64,000 nt of DNA from Mytilus edulis (lineage: Eukaryota > Mollusca > Bivalvia > Mytilida > Mytilidae). Position numbers and translations under genes: made by a program. Below, in pieces: positions 58,011-64,000 of this stretch. The notes below the pieces were generated by a model. It saw only the letters and a list, made by a program, of their open reading frames with translations. It had not been told where the DNA came from and ran no database searches. The stretch is from assembly GCF_963676685.1 (NCBI RefSeq), contig NC_092349.1, positions 55,193,232-55,257,231 of the forward strand, given 5' to 3'. The stretch's first letter is position 1, and each line of letters starts with the position of its first letter.

Positions 58011-59264
58011 AGTCAGGGGTGCGACTTAAGGTACATGTAGCACAATACAAAGATTTTTTTCACTCCCAATCAGACAACTTTAAACTGATGTAATTCATTT
58101 CATCCTTCTTTATATTTCATAAATGAGGTACCAAAAGAAAGAAGAAAGATTAATCTTTCAAATTGTGATAATTTCATTATGACATAATTATTACATAATT
58201 AATTATTATGTAACTAGGCGCTATATTGTTATGTCCACACTTGAATGAGCTTAGCATCTTTGTTCTTCATACATGTAGCATCCCAAAATATTTTATAGAT
58301 TCTTGTACAACACAGCTTGACCTCCAAAACTGAGTCTCAGATTTCTAAAAACATCAATAGAACAAATTTTATACCCAATTGAATTTAGTGGTCTCTTATG
58401 AATTGATGTTGCAAACTTCAATTAAGATTTATGAGAGAATGAAATACAATAGGAAAAATCTGAGACACAGTTTTGGAGGTCAAACTGTGTTGTGTAAGAA
58501 TCTATTAAATATTTTGGGATGCTATGAATAACAAAGAAGCTAAATTCAGTTTAAACTTTAAAGATGTCTGATTGGGGATGAAAAATCTTGTATTGTGCAA
58601 CCTTAAACAAGTGATTTCAGTATCACCTACTTCAGTGATTTTTTAATTTCAGTTATCACCTATTTAAGTGATTTTGGTGTTTCCTTTGATCTTCAAATGC
58701 TAATTTCATTGATTTTCCATATTTTCACAAACTTTTCTATAATTTTACTACATATTAAAATCAATTATCCCTTTATCTTTGGATATCAATTTCACCAGTG
58801 CGCTTGGACAGTAAGTTAGTGGGCTAAAGCTTTTAAAAGTACCCTTGGGAATTGTTCTGTAATCAAATATTCATTAAGTACTCTTACTTTCAGTCAAAGG
58901 TCAACAATATATGGTGAGCTGATTGGTTTTCTTTAGAATTAGAATGATTTATTTTTTATATTTTTATATGTCCTGATCTACAAATTATTCCAGTTTTTGC
59001 ATATATATATATTCAAATAAACTGTAAAAACTGGCAGGCTTATCAAGTAAATGACAATATCTGCATGTACTTAGTTGTTTTTTCAATGGAATTTTGGTCT
59101 TTTAATAAATAAAAAAATCAAGCTTGTGGGGAAAATATCCAAAAAATGTTATAAACACTTATAGAAGTGATTATCTGTGTGAAAATTTTAAATATTTCAC
59201 AGCCAAAATCACCTGAAGAAGTGATTTTGAAATCACTTGTTTAAGTAGTACCCCTGACTGATAG
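58009..59264. mobile_element. TIR element with foldback left half
   Basis: The outer ends match inverted: tcagtcaggggtgcgactta at 58,009 and, read inward from the right, cagtcaggggtactactta. tag flanks both sides, a possible 3-bp duplication. The left half is itself a large hairpin: 58,030-58,350 pairs with 58,440-58,610, for example agcatcccaaaatattttat / aatattttgggatgct and gacctccaaaactg / cagttttggaggtc. No transposase is seen. Confidence 0.65.
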
Positions 59265-61133
59265 TATTGCAGTTCAATTCACTGTAAGTCATGATATACT
59301 GAGTTGTTGTTTTTAAGAACTAAAAAATTGCAAGAGTATCTTTTCAAAAATTGAAATGTCTTAAAACCCTACATGTACACCATGTACACCTCACGCATAC
59401 AATGTAGAGGTAAATATGAACTAGAAGTACTAGGAAGTCTTGAGCTGTAATTTCATTGGTAGAGAACATTTGCAATATCCTGTAAAGACAAAAAAACAAC
59501 ATTTGTCCCATTGTCTGCTGTATTATTTTTACTTTTACAAAAGTTAAATATATACACAACAGCCCGTGTGGATTTTGCTTTTTCCACTTGCATGACTTGT
59601 ACTTGCAAGTCTTTGATTCAACAAAAGAAATTGCATGCCCACTCCTATGGATGGGCAGAGTGGACAAGCTATACATTTGTAAGTTTGCCCAACCAGTGCC
59701 CATTCCCAATGTGGATGAGTGGACAAAAAAGTCACCTGAGCTGTGGTGTATCTCTATACAGAAATTTGACATTTTATTTTCAATTAAAAACATGAAAACA
59801 ACTGAAAATATCTGTCTGACCAAATGACTTTTTAATCTGACATTTTGTAGGTAAGACAGGGATGAAAAATCTTGTATTGTGCAACCTTAAACAAGTGATT
59901 TCATTATCACCTATTTCAGTGATTTTTTAATTTCAGTTATCACCTATTTAAGTGATTTTGGTGTTTCCTTTGATCTTCAAATGCTAATTTCATTGATTTT
60001 CCATATTTTCACAAATTTTTCTATAATTTTTAAAACTACATATTAAAATCAATTATCCCTTTATCTTTGGATATCAATTTCACCAGTGCGCTTGGACAGT
60101 AGTTAGTGGGCTAAAGCTTTTAAAAGTACCCTTGGGAATTGTTCTGTAATCAAATATTCATTAAGTACTCTTACTTTCAGTCAAAGGTCAACAATATATG
60201 GTGAGCTGATTGGTTTTCTTTAGAATTAGAATGATTTATTTTTTATATTTTTATATATGTCCTGATCTACAAATTATTCCAGTTTTTGCATATATATAAT
60301 CAAATAAACTGTAAAAACTGGCAGGCTTATCAAGTAAATGACAATATCTGCATGTACTTAGTTGTTTTTTCAATGGAATTTTGGTCTTTTAATAAATAAA
60401 AAAATCAAGCTTGTGGGGAAAATATCCAAAAAATGTTATAAACACTTATAGAAGTGATTATCTGTGTGAAAATTTTAAATATTTCACAGCCAAAATCACT
60501 CGAAGAAGTGATTTTGAAATCACTTGTTTAAGTAGTACCCCTGACTGATAGTATTGCAGTTCAATTCACTGTAAGTCATGATATACTGAGTTGTTGTTTT
60601 TTAGAACTAAAAAATTGCAAGAGTATCTTTTCAAAAATTGAAATGTCTTAAAACCCTACACCATGTACACCTTACGCATAGAGGTAAATATGAACTAGAA
60701 GTACTAGGAAGTCTTGAGCTGTAATTTCATTGGTAGAGAACAATTTGCAATATCCTGTAAAGACAAAAAAACAACATTTGTCCCATTGTCTGCTGTATTA
60801 TTTTTACTTTTACAAAAATTAAATATATACACAACAGCCCGTGTGGATTTTGCTTTTTCCACTTGCATGACTTGTACTTGCAAGTCTTTGATTCAACAAA
60901 AGAAATTGCATGCCCACTCCTATGGATGGGCAGAGTGGACAAGCTATACATTTGTAAGTTTGCCCAACCAGTGCCCATTCCCAATGTGGATGAGTGGACA
61001 AAAAAGTCACCTGAGCTGTGGTGTATCTCTATATAGAAATTTGACATTTTATTTTCAATTAAAAACATGAAAACAACTGAAAATATCTGTCTAACCAAAT
61101 GACTTTTTAATCTGACATTTTGTAGGTAAGACA
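58577..61133 (+). repeat. 1.28-kb tandem duplication
   Basis: 58,577-59,860 is followed directly by a second copy, 59,861-61,133, starting at the same gatgaaaaatcttgtattgt. Both end cattttgtaggtaagacag. Differences are scattered substitutions and small indels in A/T runs and TA repeats; I estimate about 97-98% identity by eye. The duplicated block includes the right part of the TIR element at 58,009 and about 600 bases beyond it. ORFs of 80-160 codons occur in both copies, but since the copies are recent this is no evidence of coding. Confidence 0.93.
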
Positions 61134-62374
61134 GAGTTAAGAATATACTGCATTATGTCACTATTTGTTCTTCAACAATGAGCAAAACCCTTTCAACAAA
61201 GTTTGCTCTAACATTTCAAACTAGAATACTAACGGCCTAAGTTATGTACAAAACAATGAATGAAAAACCATTATGATATACAGCAAATAACAACAAACAC
61301 TGAGATACAGGCTCCTGACTTGAAACAGGCACATACAGAATGTTGCAGGGTTTAACTAGTTTGTTGGCATCTAACGTTAGCCCTACCCCTAATCTGGAAG
61401 AAATTGGTTTGGTTTTTATAGATTTAAGCAAAACAATGTGCAAATTGAATAAATGTTACAGATCTTCTATAAAACTGATAGATACAAAATGTATTTAAAG
61501 ATAAAATAAACAATGATAAATGGAAATAATGAAAAGGACTGAAAAATAAATCGGTTTGAAAACATCTATTTTACTAGCCATTGGGTCAATACTTATAAAT
61601 ATTAAGTATATATACCATATCATGAAATATGGAGGGTAATAGGTTTAAATTTAAGTTTTTTCAAACAAAGATATTTTTGTTAAAATTAATTAACACTGGC
61701 TGTTAGCCAATTGAATCATTAGTTCTATTAATGACTTGTTGATCAGTGACATATCATAATATCATCAGGCACTGTTAAAATACATGACACAGACTTTGTG
61801 TATTAATTTAGTACTTTGTACTGCAGTGAATTATTTATGGTTTCATTGGTCATGGAAGTTCAAGGGTAAAAATCATGTTTATTTATATGTCCATGATGGG
61901 CAAATAAATTATTTCAGAAGCACTTCAAACAAACTTGTTATAAATAAAAAAAAAAAAGAAAGGAAAAACATCTTTGATGGCAGTATTAAAATTAAAGTGT
62001 TTTTTAATCAACTTTCACAGATATTATTCCTTATTGAAAAAAGCTATTTTTCACTGTTTTCACTTTGCATGGGTAGCCATATATAGCTATATACATTTGA
62101 TATACTGTGGATGGATTCATGGGATGCCAATTTGTGGATTTTAGGTGTAATGCAAATTTAAATGTTAAGCAAAGTATATTTTTTCAATAGTTACTAACTG
62201 TAAGATTGTCCTGTCTTGTATTCAGACATACAATTTTAAAATCAAATATATATATAAATCCTTAAAAACACTTTTTTTCCTTAATCCACGAAAATTAAAA
62301 CCCACTGTAATTGGCGGTATTAATAATTTAATTCACAGTACTTATCATATGCTTTTATCATGATTATTGCTGTT
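61134..62374. other. AT-rich spacer with one dispersed-repeat fragment
   Basis: No gene seen. At 61,295-61,400 a - strand fragment of a mussel dispersed repeat is recognisable (caggctcctgacttgaaaca, then ggcacatacagaatgttgca and ttagccctacccctaatctg). Confidence 0.55.
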
Positions 62375-62603
62375 GTATAAGTTTCTTTTGAAGGAATTGT
62401 CATATATATACATTTCAGAGTTCAAATCCTGCATAGGTCAGGTCCACTGGCCTCAATTTTAATAGTTTAGGGTTGTCCGTTTTCCTACTGAAAGGCTGGT
62501 TGTTCTCTATTGGTACTTTTGCTTCCTCCACCAATTAAAACTGTCTGCCAAGAAACAGCACAAAAAGGGGAAAGTGGTGTTAAACACCAATCAATCAATC
62601 ATA
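62375..62603 (+). mobile_element. Mollusc SINE
   Basis: A box-B-like gagttcaaatcctgc near 62,417 in a decayed tRNA-derived head, a central body (tccgttttcctactgaaagg, attggtacttttgcttcctc), and the 3' end gtgttaaacaccaatcaatc with a short (ATCA)n tail. The tail is the hallmark of common bivalve SINEs. Box A is not convincing. Confidence 0.8.
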
Positions 62604-64000
62604 GAATTAGAAAATAGATTGGTCAGATAATTTGGTTCAAGAGTTCTCAAGACATTTATGATGGTCTTATTTTTGCTATAAAAAAAAATCTTGAAAACTC
62701 TCCAGTACGTTAACCAGGATTAAATTCTTTCAAGCATTATTCATGTGTTATTTTGATATGAGTAATTAACAGCCCAATATTAAAAATTATTTTAATAATG
62801 AAATAATCATGTACCAATTTTGTTCTTTACAGAATTTTGCTGTATTATTGGCTGAAAGTATATATAGAAAATTTTGCATTTGGTAATATGAATGATTTGA
62901 ATTTGAATGATTGAATACTAATCCTTATCAGGGGTGTGAGACCAAGTAGTACATCTAGGTGCAATAATCTATAAACTATATATACATGTATTTTACTCTG
63001 AATATATATGTAATATCATTTAAAATGGAATTTATATGAAGAAAAGGGAATGCAATAATTTACTCAAATACAGGAAAGTGTCATTTATCAAAAAAAAAAC
63101 TAAAAAAAACTTGTAATATTAAACCAGATAATTTTATAATTTACACTAAGACAGGAGAGATTATTGTCGTTTGGTTTGTACAAATGTACACGTATAAATG
63201 TACATGAATAAAAATCCCTCACTTAAATTTCAAACAGATAAATCAAGTATGTCTCTTTAGTTTGAAAAGGTAAATATTGTATTATTTGAACTTCTCTGAT
63301 AGTTAAACATGTTAATCCTATTTATATTAATAATTTTTCTTGTGGACTAGCTTTTAAATTAAAGAGAATTGTGTGATATATGTCAGTATGTTAATAGCTG
63401 ATTGTCTTGGTGCAGGTGTTTAAAAAAGGGATTTATCTCCCTTGACATGGTACAAGAATTTTCTCTATCTGATATCATGAACATTATTGTAATTCCAAAA
63501 GTAGATGGTATAATCTGATTGTTTTCAATTTCATAACTAACCACAGAATTTTAAAGATTTTTCTATGGTCTTTACAATCAATATGTAGACTAAATGTATA
63601 GTAAAACAAGTTAGATAATAAGAACAATACAGTTAATATATGTTCACATGAAGAAGTCATTAGACATTATATAATTACAATTCATGCAAATCAAATGTGA
63701 ATTTTCAGTTCTCAGTAATATGTATACACAACTGTATTAGCTTTTAGTATAAATTTCCACCATATTTGGTATCAATTAAAAGTTAAATGATTAACAACTG
63801 GGTCTACATGGCCAAAAATGGTCAGTCCCTCAGAGCAGGATTCCACTAGAAAATCATTAATGTACATTTCAGGCTGATATCGGGGTCTCTGGATGAAATC
63901 AGGGACAATATGAAAAAGCCTAATTTATTAATCTGTATCTTATCCTCTACTATATATACATGTATATTGTTACAATGCACAGTATTGTTTCAATTAATTG
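62604..64000. other. AT-rich sequence, no gene seen
   Basis: No coding or RNA signal recognised. A 'gggatttatctcccttgac' phrase near 63,428 belongs to the recurrent gggagataa motif of the window. Confidence 0.45.

Noticed and set aside
59344..61098. Candidate host exon(s) in the 1.28-kb duplication (ORFs of 79-159 codons, seen twice)
   Set aside because: ORFs occur on both strands over the same bases, the copies are too recent for conservation to mean anything, and I recognise no domain.

Overview
This is a eukaryotic, AT-rich, gene-poor and repeat-dense stretch that most resembles a marine mussel genome (Mytilus or a close relative). The case rests on several dispersed repeats I recognise from Mytilus sequences: the 'gattgccaatgagacaac' family, the 'cccgctaacatgttta / cctgtcccaagt' family, the 'atgccccacctacgatag' family, and a mollusc SINE ending in 'ttaaacaccaatcaatcaa'. 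I see no convincing intact host gene. Nearly everything that can be named is a transposable element, a satellite or a remnant of one.

Layout. 1-9.4 kb holds AT-rich sequence, foldback repeats, a tRNA-like sequence, a 5'-truncated LINE (3.1-4.9 kb) split by a 160-bp MITE, and a second, badly decayed LINE (8.6-9.4 kb). 9.43-17.97 kb is a 68-bp satellite on the + strand, with about 1.68-kb higher-order units, interrupted at 14,219-16,156 by a CACTA-type transposon. 18.0-28.2 kb is a mosaic of dispersed repeats, an L1/Tx1-like LINE tail and a decayed Polinton/Maverick-like cluster (structural-like protein, packaging ATPase, adenain-type protease; 25.5-27.5 kb), flanked by inverted copies of another repeat. 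28.19-32.46 kb is the same satellite in inverted orientation, followed by a LINE tail.

35-43 kb contains a 37-bp perfect palindrome, a compact LTR element with near-identical 533-bp LTRs and a 5-bp target duplication (37,258-39,699), and a foldback transposon. 43.1-47.9 kb is a near-complete LINE on the - strand with a full-length reverse transcriptase and a few inactivating lesions. 48.3-53.2 kb has MITEs, a 1.1-kb hAT-like element and another decayed LINE. 54,319-57,263 is a 2.9-kb element with about 265-bp terminal inverted repeats, an 88-bp tandem array and two divergent captured-looking ORFs (OTU/vertnin-like and SGNH-hydrolase-like). This is the most unusual unit in the window. 58.0-61.1 kb is a TIR element partly copied in a 1.28-kb tandem duplication. 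The rest is AT-rich sequence with a SINE at 62.4 kb.

The strongest structural observations are nested and datable insertions: the CACTA element whose pre-insertion site survives one satellite unit away, the MITE inside a reverse-transcriptase reading frame, and the LTR element with near-identical LTRs. The two satellite arrays face each other, and short related sequences at 6.65 and 35.2 kb are inverted as well. This leaves open, but does not prove, one large symmetric element of about 28.5 kb.
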